From Streptomyces durocortorensis (lineage in GTDB: Bacteria; Actinomycetota; Actinomycetes; Streptomycetales; Streptomycetaceae): 64,000 nt of DNA. This document shows positions 18,684 to 28,050 of the stretch, piece by piece. Under the pieces are notes generated by a model. It was not told where the DNA came from. It made no database searches and saw only the letters and a list, made by a program, of their open reading frames with translations. Position 1 is the first letter of the stretch. Each line of letters starts with the position of its first letter. A program made the position numbers and the translations under genes. The DNA is taken from contig NZ_JAFEUF010000002.1 of NCBI RefSeq assembly GCF_016901035.1, forward strand, positions 1 to 64,000. The letters run 5' to 3'.

Positions 18684-19898
18684 GTGAACAGATCCGTCCG
18701 CACGCTCCTGGCATCCGCTCTGGTCCTCGGCATCGCAGGCGGGGCGGCCGGACCCGTCTCCGCCGTCGCCCCCGCCGACCGGGCTCCGGGCTCCCGCCTC
18801 ACGGTGCCCGGGACGCCCCGGTACCAGGACGCTCCGGACGCCCGGGCCCTCAGCGCCGCGATCGCCGGACTCCCGCGCCAGGACGCCGTCTCGGCACTCG
18901 TCCGGGTCGGTGGCACCGGTGGGCCGTGGCACGGCAGTGGCGGTGTGCACGAACTGCCCTCGGGCCGGCCGGCTGATCCGGCGGGCCGCTTCCGCGCGGG
19001 ATCGGTGACCAAGGTGTTCACGGCGGCCGCGGTGCTGCAACTGGCGGGCGAGCGGAAGCTGTCCCTGGACCGCACCGCCCGGCACTATCTGCCGGACCTG
19101 ATCCCGGCCGCGTACGGGGAGGTGACCGTACGCCAGTTGCTCGACCACACCAGCGGCATCCCCGCGGCGGATCTGCCGGGCACGAACCTGGAGGAGTGGT
19201 ACGCGCACCGCTTCGACGTCCACACGCCGCACGCCATGGTGGCCTCGGCGACATCGAAGAAGCGGGAGTTCGCGCCGGGCTCCAGCCAGCACTACCTCAA
19301 CATCAACTACACGGTGCTGGGGCTGCTGATCGAGCGCGTCACCGGGCGCACGTACGCCCAGGAGGTCGCGGACCGGATCCTGTGCCCGCTCGGCCTGCGG
19401 TCCACGTACTTCCCCGGTGCCGACCCCGGGATCCGCGGCCCGCACAACCGCGGCTACCAGGCCTTCGCGACGGCGGGCGGGGGCGTCGAACTGCGGGATG
19501 TCACGGTGTGGGGTCCGACCGACGGGTGGGCGGCCGGGGACATCATCTCGACCACCGCCGATCTGGAGCGCTTCATCACCGCCCTGTTCGGCGGGCGGGT
19601 GGTGCGCGGGCCGCTGCTGGAGGAGATGTTCACGCTGCCCGACGCCTCGGTGCGCACCTACGGCTCCGGGGAACCGGCGCGGTTCAGCGCCGGCCTCTCC
19701 GTGCTCACCCTGGGCGGCCGCCAGGTGTGGGGCAAGAGCGGCGGCCGCTGGGGGTACAACACGGTGGTGGCGGCCACGCGCGACCTCTCCCGGACGCTGG
19801 TCCACAGCGTGGGCGCGACGGACGCGAAGGGGAAGGACACGAACGCCACGTCGATGGGCATCGTGGTCGCCGCCTTCGGCCCGCCGTCCACAGGGTGA
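18684..19898 (+). CDS. secreted serine hydrolase (class C beta-lactamase / DD-peptidase fold)
   Basis: A 404-residue exported protein with a Sec signal peptide (residues 1-28, ending VSAVA). Catalytic motifs of the serine beta-lactamase fold are SVTK (S107-K110), the YxN-type motif in HYLNINYTVLG, and GKSGGRWGYN in place of the KTG/HTG box. It probably acts as a D-alanyl-D-alanine carboxypeptidase, esterase or amidase outside the cell. The ATG is preceded by GGAGG (7-nt spacing). Confidence 0.85.
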   Translation: MNRSVRTLLASALVLGIAGGAAGPVSAVAPADRAPGSRLTVPGTPRYQDAPDARALSAAIAGLPRQDAVSALVRVGGTGGPWHGSGGVHELPSGRPADPAGRFRAGSVTKVFTAAAVLQLAGERKLSLDRTARHYLPDLIPAAYGEVTVRQLLDHTSGIPAADLPGTNLEEWYAHRFDVHTPHAMVASATSKKREFAPGSSQHYLNINYTVLGLLIERVTGRTYAQEVADRILCPLGLRSTYFPGADPGIRGPHNRGYQAFATAGGGVELRDVTVWGPTDGWAAGDIISTTADLERFITALFGGRVVRGPLLEEMFTLPDASVRTYGSGEPARFSAGLSVLTLGGRQVWGKSGGRWGYNTVVAATRDLSRTLVHSVGATDAKGKDTNATSMGIVVAAFGPPSTG

Positions 19899-19959
19899 GC
19901 CGGTCGCGCTCCTGAGCCAGCGGCCGCCGGGAGGGGCTCAGGGGGGCGCACCGAGAGGC

Positions 19960-20502
19960 TCAGGCGCTCGCCGGAACGGCCGGAGGGTTCGCGGCCGCCG
20001 CCTGTTCCAGCACCTCCAGGCGCTTGATCATGCGGCGGACGATCAGCAGCGGGATGACGCCGAAGACCCCGAACGACATGTCGATCACGGACCACCAGAA
20101 CGGGATGCCGCGGATCGGGCCGCAGATCAGGGCGAGCGGGATGATCCCGGCGCAGGCGATCATGCCGAACTCGATGACCCAGATGTTGCGGACCGGGTCA
20201 CGGTAGGGGCCGTAGAAGGCGACGGCGATGACCAGGTGGGCGAAGGCCAGCCAGTCGGTGCCGTACAGCATGAAGGGCTGCTCGCGCTCGATGGTGTCGA
20301 GCCCTTCCCTGACCCGGGTGATCCACTCCATCAGACCGGGGAAGTGCTCGGGGACCGGAGAGGCGGAGGCGCTCAGCAGGTCCTCCGTCCAGCGGAGTTC
20401 GGTGACGAGCGGGAAGGCTGTGAGACCGCTCAACACCAGACAGACGATGAAGAAGACCAACCACCTGCGTATACGCCGCGTGAGGGCGTGTCGCTCGCTC
20501 AT
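19960..20502 (-). CDS. conserved integral membrane protein
   Basis: A 180-residue membrane protein. There is a basic N-terminus (RRIRRW), then a first helix at about 13-33, a periplasmic loop of about 55 residues, and three more helices (about 88-160). The tail contains RRMIKRLEVLEQ and an Ala/Pro end. I do not recognise a functional family. It is the gene after the orphan PotD on the same strand, with 54 bp between them, and could be co-transcribed. Confidence 0.7.
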   Translation of the reverse strand: MSERHALTRRIRRWLVFFIVCLVLSGLTAFPLVTELRWTEDLLSASASPVPEHFPGLMEWITRVREGLDTIEREQPFMLYGTDWLAFAHLVIAVAFYGPYRDPVRNIWVIEFGMIACAGIIPLALICGPIRGIPFWWSVIDMSFGVFGVIPLLIVRRMIKRLEVLEQAAAANPPAVPASA

Positions 20503-20556
20503 GTCCGCAGCGTACGCCCGTGTTTACCGCCCCTTTACGGCACCCCTGTTAACGCT

Positions 20557-21720
20557 TCACAAGCCGACGATGCCGTTCCATTTCTTGGCGAAGTCCATCC
20601 GTTCCTCGGAGGTGATGTCGCGGGCGATGGCGAGCCGTTCGCGCATCGCGTCGTCGGGGAAGATCAGCGGATCCTCGGCGAGCGCGGCCGTCTCCCCGTC
20701 CTTGGCGGAGGCCAGGACGTCGCGGGCGGCGGGCACCGGGCAGACGTAGTTGACCCAGGCGGCGAGTTCGGCGGCGACCTCGGGTTCGTAGTAGTGGTCG
20801 ACCAGGCGTTCCGCGTTGCGCTTGTGGCGGGCGAGGTTGGGGATCATCAGGGACTCGGCCCACAGCTCGGCACCCTCCTCGGGGACGACGAACTCGATGT
20901 CCGGGTTGTCGGCCTGGAGTTGGATCACGTCGCCGGAGTAGGCCTGGCAGGCGAGCACATCGCCGGTGGCGAGGTCCTTGATGTAGTCGTTGCCGGTGAA
21001 ACGGCGGATGTGCTTCGAGCGGACCCGCTTCTCGACCTGTTCGCACATCGTGTGGAAGTCGTCGGCCGTCCAGCGGGTGATGTCGACGCCGTTGCCCTGC
21101 ATGAGCAGCGCGAAGGACTCGTCGAGCCCGGAGAGCAGGGTGACCCGGCCGCGCAGGTCGTCCGCCCACAGGTCGCCCGTGGACCGGATCTCGCGGCCGA
21201 GCTTCTTGCGGTTGTACGCGATGCCGGTGATCCCGGACTGCCAGGGGACGCTGTGGCGGCGCCCCTCGTCGAAGGCGGGGGAACGCAGCAGCGGGTCCAG
21301 GTACTTGGCGACGTTGGGCTGCTTCGCCCGGTCCATCTCCTGGACCCAGCCGAGCCGGACGAAGCGGGCGGCCATCCAGTCGCTGATGACGATCAGGTCC
21401 CGGCCGGTCTGCTGGTGGTTCATCAGCGCCGGGCTGATCTTCCCGAAGAACTCGTCGTTGTCGTTGATCTCCTCGGTGTACGTGACCGAGATCCCGGTCC
21501 GCTTCGAGAAGGCGTCCAGCGTGGGCCGCTTCGACTCGTTGTCGTCGTCGGTGTCGATGTAGAGCGGCCAGTTGGCGAAGTGCAGGGTGTGGTCGGTGGC
21601 GGAACTGTCGTGTCCGGCGCGGTCCCCCGGCTCGACGAACGCCGCGGGCACCCCGCAGCCGGCCAGGGTGGCACCGGCCGCTCCCGCCCCGAAGGCGCGC
21701 AGCAGGGAACGGCGGGACAT
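20557..21720 (-). CDS. orphan PotD-like polyamine-binding protein
   Basis: Extracellular solute-binding protein of 387 aa. The N-terminus MSRRSLLRAFG is Tat-like and is followed by a lipobox (LAGC). It shares several blocks with the PotD at 9324-10571 (NWPLYIDTDDDN, RTGISVTYTEEINDN, RHKRNAERLVDHYYEPEVAAELAAWVNYVCPV), so the two are paralogues. No permease or ATPase gene accompanies it. It may feed the potABC importer or serve as a sensor. The ATG at 21720 has AGGAAG upstream. Confidence 0.87.
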   Translation of the reverse strand: MSRRSLLRAFGAGAAGATLAGCGVPAAFVEPGDRAGHDSSATDHTLHFANWPLYIDTDDDNESKRPTLDAFSKRTGISVTYTEEINDNDEFFGKISPALMNHQQTGRDLIVISDWMAARFVRLGWVQEMDRAKQPNVAKYLDPLLRSPAFDEGRRHSVPWQSGITGIAYNRKKLGREIRSTGDLWADDLRGRVTLLSGLDESFALLMQGNGVDITRWTADDFHTMCEQVEKRVRSKHIRRFTGNDYIKDLATGDVLACQAYSGDVIQLQADNPDIEFVVPEEGAELWAESLMIPNLARHKRNAERLVDHYYEPEVAAELAAWVNYVCPVPAARDVLASAKDGETAALAEDPLIFPDDAMRERLAIARDITSEERMDFAKKWNGIVGL

Positions 21721-21864
21721 GGGGTTCTTCCTGATCGCTCGCACCCGCGCAGAATGCCGGTCGGCGGCCGCGCGGACAATGGACCAAGCGTCCAGCGGGG
21801 CGGCCCCGCCCCGCACACGTTGTCCAGACACGCAAACACACAGACACGGAAACACACAGAGACG

Positions 21865-21898
21865 CGTACGGCCCCGGGCCGGAGCCCGGGGCCGTACG
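21865..21898 (-). terminator. hairpin terminator after aldehyde dehydrogenase
   Basis: Perfect 15-bp inverted repeat (arm CGTACGGCCCCGGGC) with a 4-nt loop, directly downstream of the aldehyde dehydrogenase stop at 21920. It separates that gene from the orphan potD, indicating separate transcription or attenuation. Confidence 0.8.
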
Positions 21899-21919
21899 AC
21901 CGCGACGACGGTCCGAGGA

Positions 21920-23359
21920 TCAGTCCTCGATGGACGTCATGACGTGCTTGATGCGGGTGTAGTCCTCGAAGCCGTACGCGGAGAGGTCCTTGCCGTAGCC
22001 GGACTTCTTGAACCCGCCGTGCGGCATCTCGGCGACCAGCGGGATGTGGGTGTTGATCCACACGCAGCCGAAGTCGAGGTTCTTGGACATGCGCATGGCG
22101 CGGGCGTGGTTCTGCGTCCAGACCGAGGAGGCGAGCGCGTACTCGACGCCGTTGGCGTACGAGACGGCCTGGTCCTCGTCGCTGAAGGACTGGACCGTGA
22201 TGACGGGGCCGAAGACCTCGTTCTGGATGATCTCGTCGTCCTGCTTCAGGCCGGAGACGACGGTCGGGGCGTAGAAGTAGCCCTTGTCGCCGACCCGGTG
22301 GCCGCCCGCCTCGACCTTGGCGTGGGCGGGGAGCCTCTCGATGAAGCCGGTGACCTGCTTCAGCTGGTTGGCGTTGTTGAGCGGGCCGTACGCCACGTCC
22401 TCGTCGTCCGGCTGCCCGGTCTTCGTGTCGGCGGCGGCCTTGGCGAGCGCGGTGACGAACTCGTCGTGGATCGACTCGTGGACCAGGACGCGGGTCGCTG
22501 CCGTACAGTCCTGGCCCGCGTTGAAGAAGCCCGCCTCGGAGACGCCCGAGACCGTCTTGGCGATGTCGGCGTCCCCGAAGACCACGACGGGCGCCTTGCC
22601 GCCGAGCTCCAGGTGGACGCGCTTGACGTCCTTGGCGGCGGACTCGGCGACCTGCATGCCGGCCCGTACCGAACCGGTGATGGAGGCCATCGCCGGGGTC
22701 GGGTGCTCGACCATGGCGCGGCCGGTGTCCCGGTCCCCGCACAGGACGTTGAAGACGCCCTTGGGCAGGATCTGCCCGATGATCTCGGCCATGAGGACCG
22801 TCGAAGCCGGGGTGGTGTCGGACGGCTTGATGACGACCGTGTTGCCCGCGGCGAGCGCCGGGGCGAACTTCCATACGGCCATCATCATCGGGTAGTTCCA
22901 CGGCGCGACCTGGGCGCAGACGCCGACCGGCTCACGGCGGATGATGGAGGTCAGGCCCTCCATGTACTCGCCGGCCGAGCGGCCTTCCAGCAGCCGGGCG
23001 GCGCCCGCGAAGAAGCGGATCTGGTCCACCATGGGCGGGATCTCTTCGCTGCGGGTGAGGCCCAGCGGCTTGCCGGTGTTCTCCGACTCGGCGGCGATCA
23101 GGTCCTCGGCCCGCTCCTCGAAGGCGTCCGCGATCTTGAGCAGAGCCTTCTGGCGCTCGGCGGGCGTGGTGTCGCGCCAGGCGGGGAAGGCCGCCGCTGC
23201 GGCCTCCATGGCGGCATCGACGTCGGCCTGGCCGGAGAGCGGCGAGGTTGCGTAGACCTCTTCCGTCACCGGGCTGACCACATCGATGGTCCGCCCGTCC
23301 GCGGCGTCCCGGAACTCTCCGTTGATGTAGTTGCGCAGACGGCGCACCTCGGTGGTCAC
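21920..23359 (-). CDS. aldehyde dehydrogenase, probable aminobutyraldehyde/gamma-glutamyl-aminobutyraldehyde type
   Basis: NAD(P)-dependent aldehyde dehydrogenase of 479 aa. The GTG at 23359 is chosen because AGGAGG lies just upstream; the longer open frame is antisense-like. Motifs are CAQVAPWNYPMMMAVWK, the base Glu in HLELGGKAPVVVFG, and the nucleophile in FNAGQDCTAATR. It is a paralogue of the enzyme at 10645-12159. It is divergent from the AsnC regulator and aminotransferase and so probably belongs to the same polyamine pathway under that regulator. Confidence 0.85.
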   Translation of the reverse strand: MTTEVRRLRNYINGEFRDAADGRTIDVVSPVTEEVYATSPLSGQADVDAAMEAAAAAFPAWRDTTPAERQKALLKIADAFEERAEDLIAAESENTGKPLGLTRSEEIPPMVDQIRFFAGAARLLEGRSAGEYMEGLTSIIRREPVGVCAQVAPWNYPMMMAVWKFAPALAAGNTVVIKPSDTTPASTVLMAEIIGQILPKGVFNVLCGDRDTGRAMVEHPTPAMASITGSVRAGMQVAESAAKDVKRVHLELGGKAPVVVFGDADIAKTVSGVSEAGFFNAGQDCTAATRVLVHESIHDEFVTALAKAAADTKTGQPDDEDVAYGPLNNANQLKQVTGFIERLPAHAKVEAGGHRVGDKGYFYAPTVVSGLKQDDEIIQNEVFGPVITVQSFSDEDQAVSYANGVEYALASSVWTQNHARAMRMSKNLDFGCVWINTHIPLVAEMPHGGFKKSGYGKDLSAYGFEDYTRIKHVMTSIED

Positions 23360-23536
23360 AACCACCCCTCCTGTCGGCTGTCCGATGGGTGAGACATCCA
23401 CCCTAATCGCTTGGGCGACGCTTTCGACATACCCAACCGCCCCCAACTTCGGATTCAGTCGCATCCAGGCACTCACTCAACGAATTTCATCGATCCGGGG
23501 TTGCGAGACAGACGAGGAGCGGTGCATGGTGGGTCT

Positions 23537-24028
23537 GTGGCCAGTCGCAGCGCAGACTCCAGGACAGGGAACGGATCACCGCCAGCGGTCGATGCCGTCT
23601 CCCTCGCAATCATCGAGCAGCTCCAGGAGGACGGACGGCGTCCGTACGCCGCGATCGGCAAGGCCGTCGGCCTCTCCGAAGCGGCTGTGCGCCAGCGCGT
23701 CCAGAAGCTGCTCGACCAGGGCGTGATGCAGATCGTCGCCGTCACGGACCCGCTCACCGTGGGATTCCGGCGCCAGGCGATGGTCGGCATCAACGTCGAG
23801 GGCGACCTCGACCCGGTGGCCGAAGCCCTGTCGGCCATGGCCGAGTGCGAGTACGTGGTCATGACCGCGGGCTCCTTCGACCTGATGGTGGAGATCGTCT
23901 GCGAGGACGACGACCACCTGCTGGAGACGATCAACAAACGCATCCGGACCCTTCCCGGCGTGCGCTCCACCGAGAGCTTTGTTTACCTCAAGCTCAAGAA
24001 GCAGACCTATATGTGGGGAACCCGATAG
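23537..24028 (+). CDS. Lrp/AsnC-family transcriptional regulator
   Basis: About 163 aa from the GTG chosen here; GTG at 23522 with GAGGAG just upstream is an alternative. The N-terminal helix-turn-helix is DAVSLAIIEQLQEDGRRPYAAIGKAVGLSEAAVRQRVQKL. The C-terminal RAM ligand domain has VGINVEGDLDPVAEAL and CEYVVMTAGSFDLMVEI. It is divergent from the aldehyde dehydrogenase and lies 2 bp from the aminotransferase. It likely senses an amino compound and controls both directions. Confidence 0.88.
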   Translation: MASRSADSRTGNGSPPAVDAVSLAIIEQLQEDGRRPYAAIGKAVGLSEAAVRQRVQKLLDQGVMQIVAVTDPLTVGFRRQAMVGINVEGDLDPVAEALSAMAECEYVVMTAGSFDLMVEIVCEDDDHLLETINKRIRTLPGVRSTESFVYLKLKKQTYMWGTR

Positions 24029-24030
24029 CC

Positions 24031-25392
24031 GTGAGCAAGGACCTCAGCCGAACCGCGTACGACCACCTGTGGATGCACTTCACCCGCATGTCGGACTACG
24101 AGAACGCGCCCGTTCCCACCATCGTGCGTGGCGAGGGAACGTACATCTTCGACGACAAGGGCAAGCGCTACCTGGACGGCCTCTCCGGCCTGTTCGTGGT
24201 CAACGCCGGTCACGGTCGTCACGAGCTCGCCGAGACGGCGTACAAGCAGGGCCAGGAGCTCGCCTTCTTCCCGGTGTGGTCCTACGCCCACCCGAAGGCC
24301 GTCGAGCTGGCCGAGCGGCTCGCCGACTACGCCCCGGGCGACCTCAACAAGGTCTTCTTCACCACCGGTGGCGGCGAGGCCGTCGAGACCGCCTGGAAGC
24401 TGGCCAAGCAGTACTTCAAGCTCAAGGGCCAGCCGACCAAGTACAAGGTCATCTCGCGGGCCGTCGCCTACCACGGCACCCCGCAGGGCGCGCTGTCCAT
24501 CACCGGCCTGCCTGCGCTCAAGGCCCCCTTCGAGCCGCTGGTCCCCGGCGCGCACAAGGTGCCGAACACCAACATCTACCGCGCCCCGCTCTTCGGCGAC
24601 GACCCGGAGGCCTTCGGCCGCTGGGCCGCCGACCAGATCGAGCAGGAGATCCTCTTCGAGGGCCCCGAGACCGTCGCGGCCGTCTTCCTGGAGCCCGTGC
24701 AGAACGCGGGCGGCTGCTTCCCGCCGCCGCCCGGCTACTTCCAGCGGGTCCGCGAGATCTGCGACAAGTACGACGTGCTGCTCGTCTCCGACGAGGTCAT
24801 CTGCGCCTTCGGCCGGCTCGGCACGATCTTCGCCTGCGACAAGTTCGGCTACGTACCGGACATGATCACCTGCGCGAAGGGCATGACCTCGGGCTACTCC
24901 CCGATCGGCGCCTGCATCGTCTCGGACAAGATCGCGGAGCCGTTCTACGAGGGCGGCAACACCTTCCTGCACGGCTACACCTTCGGCGGCCACCCGGTCT
25001 CCGCCGCGGTGGGCCTCGCCAACCTCGACATCTTCGAGCGCGAGAACCTCACCCAGCACGTCCTCGACAACGAGAACGCCTTCCTGACCACGCTCCAGAA
25101 GCTGCACGACCTGCCGATCGTCGGCGACGTCCGCGGCAACGGGTACTTCTACGGCATCGAGCTGGTGAAGGACAAGGCGACCAAGGAGACGTTCACCGAC
25201 GAGGAGACCGAGCGCGTCCTGTACGGCTTCCTCTCCAAGGCGCTGTTCGAGAACGGCCTCTACTGCCGGGCCGACGACCGAGGCGACCCGGTCATCCAGC
25301 TCGCCCCGCCGCTGATCTCCGACCAGTCCACGTTCGACGAGATCGAGGGCATCCTGCGGGCCGTCCTCACGGAGGCGTGGACGAAGCTCTGA
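24031..25392 (+). CDS. class III omega-aminotransferase (putrescine/beta-alanine type)
   Basis: PLP enzyme of 453 aa. It shows FFTTGGGEAVETAWKLAKQY, YHGTPQGALSITG, the aspartate in LVSDEVICAFGR and the Schiff-base lysine in MITCAKGMTSGYSP (about K283). Start is the GTG 2 bp after the regulator's stop, so translation is coupled. Family members use putrescine, beta-alanine or other omega-amines with pyruvate. The neighbouring dehydrogenase and regulator favour a diamine. Exact substrate unproven. Confidence 0.85.
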   Translation: MSKDLSRTAYDHLWMHFTRMSDYENAPVPTIVRGEGTYIFDDKGKRYLDGLSGLFVVNAGHGRHELAETAYKQGQELAFFPVWSYAHPKAVELAERLADYAPGDLNKVFFTTGGGEAVETAWKLAKQYFKLKGQPTKYKVISRAVAYHGTPQGALSITGLPALKAPFEPLVPGAHKVPNTNIYRAPLFGDDPEAFGRWAADQIEQEILFEGPETVAAVFLEPVQNAGGCFPPPPGYFQRVREICDKYDVLLVSDEVICAFGRLGTIFACDKFGYVPDMITCAKGMTSGYSPIGACIVSDKIAEPFYEGGNTFLHGYTFGGHPVSAAVGLANLDIFERENLTQHVLDNENAFLTTLQKLHDLPIVGDVRGNGYFYGIELVKDKATKETFTDEETERVLYGFLSKALFENGLYCRADDRGDPVIQLAPPLISDQSTFDEIEGILRAVLTEAWTKL

Positions 25393-25453
25393 CCGCCACC
25401 AGGCCCCCCGGCCGATAGCCGCCCAGCGGTCATTTCATCGGTCCACGCGGCCC

Positions 25454-25487
25454 GGATACGCCCCTTCGAGTGAGAAGGGGCGTATCC
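25454..25487 (+). terminator. hairpin terminator after aminotransferase
   Basis: Perfect 13-bp inverted repeat (GGATACGCCCCTT / AAGGGGCGTATCC) with an 8-nt loop, 61 bp after the aminotransferase stop and followed by a C-run. It ends the regulator-aminotransferase operon. Confidence 0.85.
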
Positions 25488-25608
25488 CCCCCCCGTTCCG
25501 TGCTCCCGGACCGGTCCGACTATCTACGGTGCCCAGTGACCGATCGGCCGCGTCTTCGTTCCCCCGTACGGGGGAACGGGAAATCTGACCTGAACCGAGG
25601 TGTACGCC

Positions 25609-26346
25609 ATGGTGGCCCCGCCGGACAACGACGTGATCTGGGCGCGTTCCCTGCACCACTCCCACAACGGATCGCCCGGTCTCGGCGGTGTCTCCCTCGG
25701 CGTCCGGGACGCCGAGATCCTCGCCGTGACCGGCCCGCGCGGCAGCGGGAAGACGACGCTGCTGCACTGCCTCTCGGGCCGGCTCGTGCCCCAGGAGGGC
25801 GAGGTCTGGTTCAACAGCGTCCCCGTCCACACCATGGCCCCCCGGGTCCGCGAACAGCTGCGCCGGGAGCGCTTCGGCTGGATCGCCGCCGACCCGGAGC
25901 TGGTCCCGGAGCTGACCGTCTGGGAGAACGCCGCGCTGCCCCTGCTGCTGCGCGGCGTCTCGCACCGGGCCGCCCGGAAGGCCGCCACCGAGTGGCTGGA
26001 GCGCCTGGACATCGCCGCCTTCGCCAAGAAGCGGCCGCACGCCCTGCTCCAGGCGCAGCGCCAGCGGATCTCCGTGGCCCGCGCCCTGTGCGGCGCGCCG
26101 ACCGTGATCTTCGCGGACGAGCCCACCGCGACCCTGCACCGCGCGGACCGCGCCCAGGTGCTGCGCACCTTCACCACGGCGGCCCGCTCGCACGGCATCA
26201 CCGTCGTGCTGGCCACCCATGACGCGGAGGTCGCGGCGCTCGCCGACCGGACCGTGCCCATGCTGGACGGCCGCTGCGTCGCCACCGTCACCCTGCCTTC
26301 GAAACCGGAAGCGGAGGGCCGCGCGGCGTGCTCGCTCTCCGTCTAG
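25609..26346 (+). CDS. ABC transporter ATPase with degenerate signature motif
   Basis: About 245-residue ABC ATPase. Walker A GPRGSGKTT and Walker B VIFADEPTA are intact, and the switch histidine is in VLATHDAE. The signature that should read LSGGQ is LLQAQ (in HALLQAQRQRISVARAL), an unusual loss of both glycines and the serine. Start is the ATG preceded by GAGGTG. It overlaps the next gene, a membrane protein, by 19 bp, so the two form a transporter of the LolD/MacB-like export type. Substrate unknown. Confidence 0.82.
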   Translation: MVAPPDNDVIWARSLHHSHNGSPGLGGVSLGVRDAEILAVTGPRGSGKTTLLHCLSGRLVPQEGEVWFNSVPVHTMAPRVREQLRRERFGWIAADPELVPELTVWENAALPLLLRGVSHRAARKAATEWLERLDIAAFAKKRPHALLQAQRQRISVARALCGAPTVIFADEPTATLHRADRAQVLRTFTTAARSHGITVVLATHDAEVAALADRTVPMLDGRCVATVTLPSKPEAEGRAACSLSV

Positions 26347-27485
26347 CCCGCGGTTCCCATCCCCTCGTCCTGGTCCGGCGGCTGCTGGTGGCCGCCGCGT
26401 CGGCCGGCGTCGGGTTCCTCCTCCTCTGCTCCCTCGGGTACGCCGCCGCGCATCCCGCGTCCGCCGGTTCGGTGCTGCGGCTGCTGTGGTGCTTCGTCCC
26501 GCTGGCCGCCACCGTGCAGTTCGCCGTGGCGGTGGCCCGGACCGACCCGAGCACCCGGCCCCGGCCGGGCCTCTCCTCGCTGGGCCTCGGCCCGGTCCGG
26601 CTCTCCGCGCTGGCCGCGGTCTCCACGGCCGTCTCCACCACGCTCGGCTCCATGGTGGCGCTGCTCTTCTTCCTGCATCTGCGCGGCGATCTGACCGGGA
26701 TGCCGTTCGACGGGGGCGCGGCGGAGTTCCTCGGCGCGGGCACTCCGCTGCCGCTGGCCGCCGCCCTGATGCTGCTGGCGCTCGTGCCGGTGGCCGCGTC
26801 GACGGCGAGCGCCCTGGCCCTGCGGTCCCGGCCCGACCCGGCGCGGGACACCTTCGGCTCCGAGGAGCTGCCGGAGCCCGCACCGGCCCCGGCCGGGCTC
26901 CCCTGGGGCGTGGCGCTGACGGCGGCCGGACTCGCGGTCGAGGCGATCGCCTCACGGGGTGCGGCGGGGAACGCCTTCCCGCTGCCCGGACGGTACGACT
27001 CCACCCCGGTGGCGGTGCTGGTCGGGTGGACGCTGACCGCGGTCGGCCTGGCACTGGCCGGGCCGAGCCTGACCTACCTCTGCGGGCGGGTGTTGCAAGC
27101 GGTACGCCCCGGGGCCGTACGGCTGCTGGCGGGCCGGGTCCTGATGGACGAGGCGCAGCGGATCGGCCGCCCGCTCGGAATCGTCTGCGCCGTGCTGTCC
27201 GCGGGGATCGCCGCTTCGGCGCTGTACGGGGGCGACGAGCGCCCGTACGGTCCGCTCACCGCACTCGGCGCGGTCCTGGTCCTCGGCTGTACGACGGCGA
27301 CGCTGCTGACCTCGGCGCTGGAGGCCAAGCACGCCCGCGCCCACACTGCGGAAGCGCTGCTGCGGATGGGCGCTCCGGCGGCCACGCTGCGCCGGGCGAC
27401 GCTGCTGCGGGCAGGCGCGCTGCTGGCCCTGTTCGCCCCGCTGACCTGGGTGATCGCGCAGCTCGCGGCGCTTCCGCTGGCGTAA
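26328..27485 (+). CDS. polytopic membrane protein, partner of the preceding ABC ATPase
   Basis: A 385-residue membrane protein starting with GTG inside the ATPase gene. About eight hydrophobic segments span residues 18-50, 60-80, 95-115, 135-165, 185-205, 225-250, 285-325 and 360-385. The C-terminal part (RRATLLRAGALLALFAPLTWVIAQLAALP) recalls FtsX-like permeases, but I see no strong motif. It very likely forms the transmembrane part of an ABC transporter with 25609-26346. Confidence 0.75.
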   Translation: MLALRLARGSHPLVLVRRLLVAAASAGVGFLLLCSLGYAAAHPASAGSVLRLLWCFVPLAATVQFAVAVARTDPSTRPRPGLSSLGLGPVRLSALAAVSTAVSTTLGSMVALLFFLHLRGDLTGMPFDGGAAEFLGAGTPLPLAAALMLLALVPVAASTASALALRSRPDPARDTFGSEELPEPAPAPAGLPWGVALTAAGLAVEAIASRGAAGNAFPLPGRYDSTPVAVLVGWTLTAVGLALAGPSLTYLCGRVLQAVRPGAVRLLAGRVLMDEAQRIGRPLGIVCAVLSAGIAASALYGGDERPYGPLTALGAVLVLGCTTATLLTSALEAKHARAHTAEALLRMGAPAATLRRATLLRAGALLALFAPLTWVIAQLAALPLA

Positions 27486-27500
27486 GGGGTGTCGTGCCGG

Positions 27501-27956
27501 TCAGGGGTGGCTGGCGAGGCGGTCCGCGAGCGCGTCGAAGAAGGCCTCCCAACCGTCCTCGGCCGCCGCGTACTGCTCGGGGGTGAGGTTCCCGCCGCGC
27601 TGCTGGAAGGCCAGTTCGGTCCGGCCGCCCCCGAGGTCGCTGAAGGTGACGGTCACCATCTCGCCCTCGGCGTCCTCGGGCGCGGAGCCGTCCTTCAGCG
27701 TGAAGACGAGCCCGTCGGGTTCGCTGACCTCGCGGTAGACCCCGTGGAAAGGCATCTCGACGCCCGGCATCACGATGACCAGGCGCCACGAGCCCCCGGG
27801 CCGTACGTCCATCGCCACCCGGTCCAGGGGGACGTCGGCCTCGCCCCCGTACCAGGCGGCGAAGTCCTCCGGTGACGTCCAGGCGGCGAAGACCCGCTGC
27901 TGCGGGGCGTCGAGGACGCGGGTGAGGTCGATGCCCTCGCGGGTGCCACCGGTCAT
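27501..27956 (-). CDS. SRPBCC/AHSA1-family protein
   Basis: A 151-residue protein of the START-like SRPBCC superfamily (activator of Hsp90 ATPase homologue type). Typical pieces are RVFAAWTSPEDFAAWYGG, MDVRPGGSWRLVI, GVYREVSEPDGLVFT and EEDGW-type end sequence. The fold forms a hydrophobic ligand cavity; no specific ligand is known. ATG at 27956 with AAGGA upstream; a GTG at 27962 is the alternative. It is convergent with the transporter pair. Confidence 0.8.
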   Translation of the reverse strand: MTGGTREGIDLTRVLDAPQQRVFAAWTSPEDFAAWYGGEADVPLDRVAMDVRPGGSWRLVIVMPGVEMPFHGVYREVSEPDGLVFTLKDGSAPEDAEGEMVTVTFSDLGGGRTELAFQQRGGNLTPEQYAAAEDGWEAFFDALADRLASHP

Positions 27957-28050
27957 GATCACGGTCCTTGTCGGAGTCGGCCTTCCCTGCCGGGCGGGGT
28001 CACGTCCGGCAGGTGTCCACCTCCAGCTTGCCCGGCCCGGCGGCCGCTTG

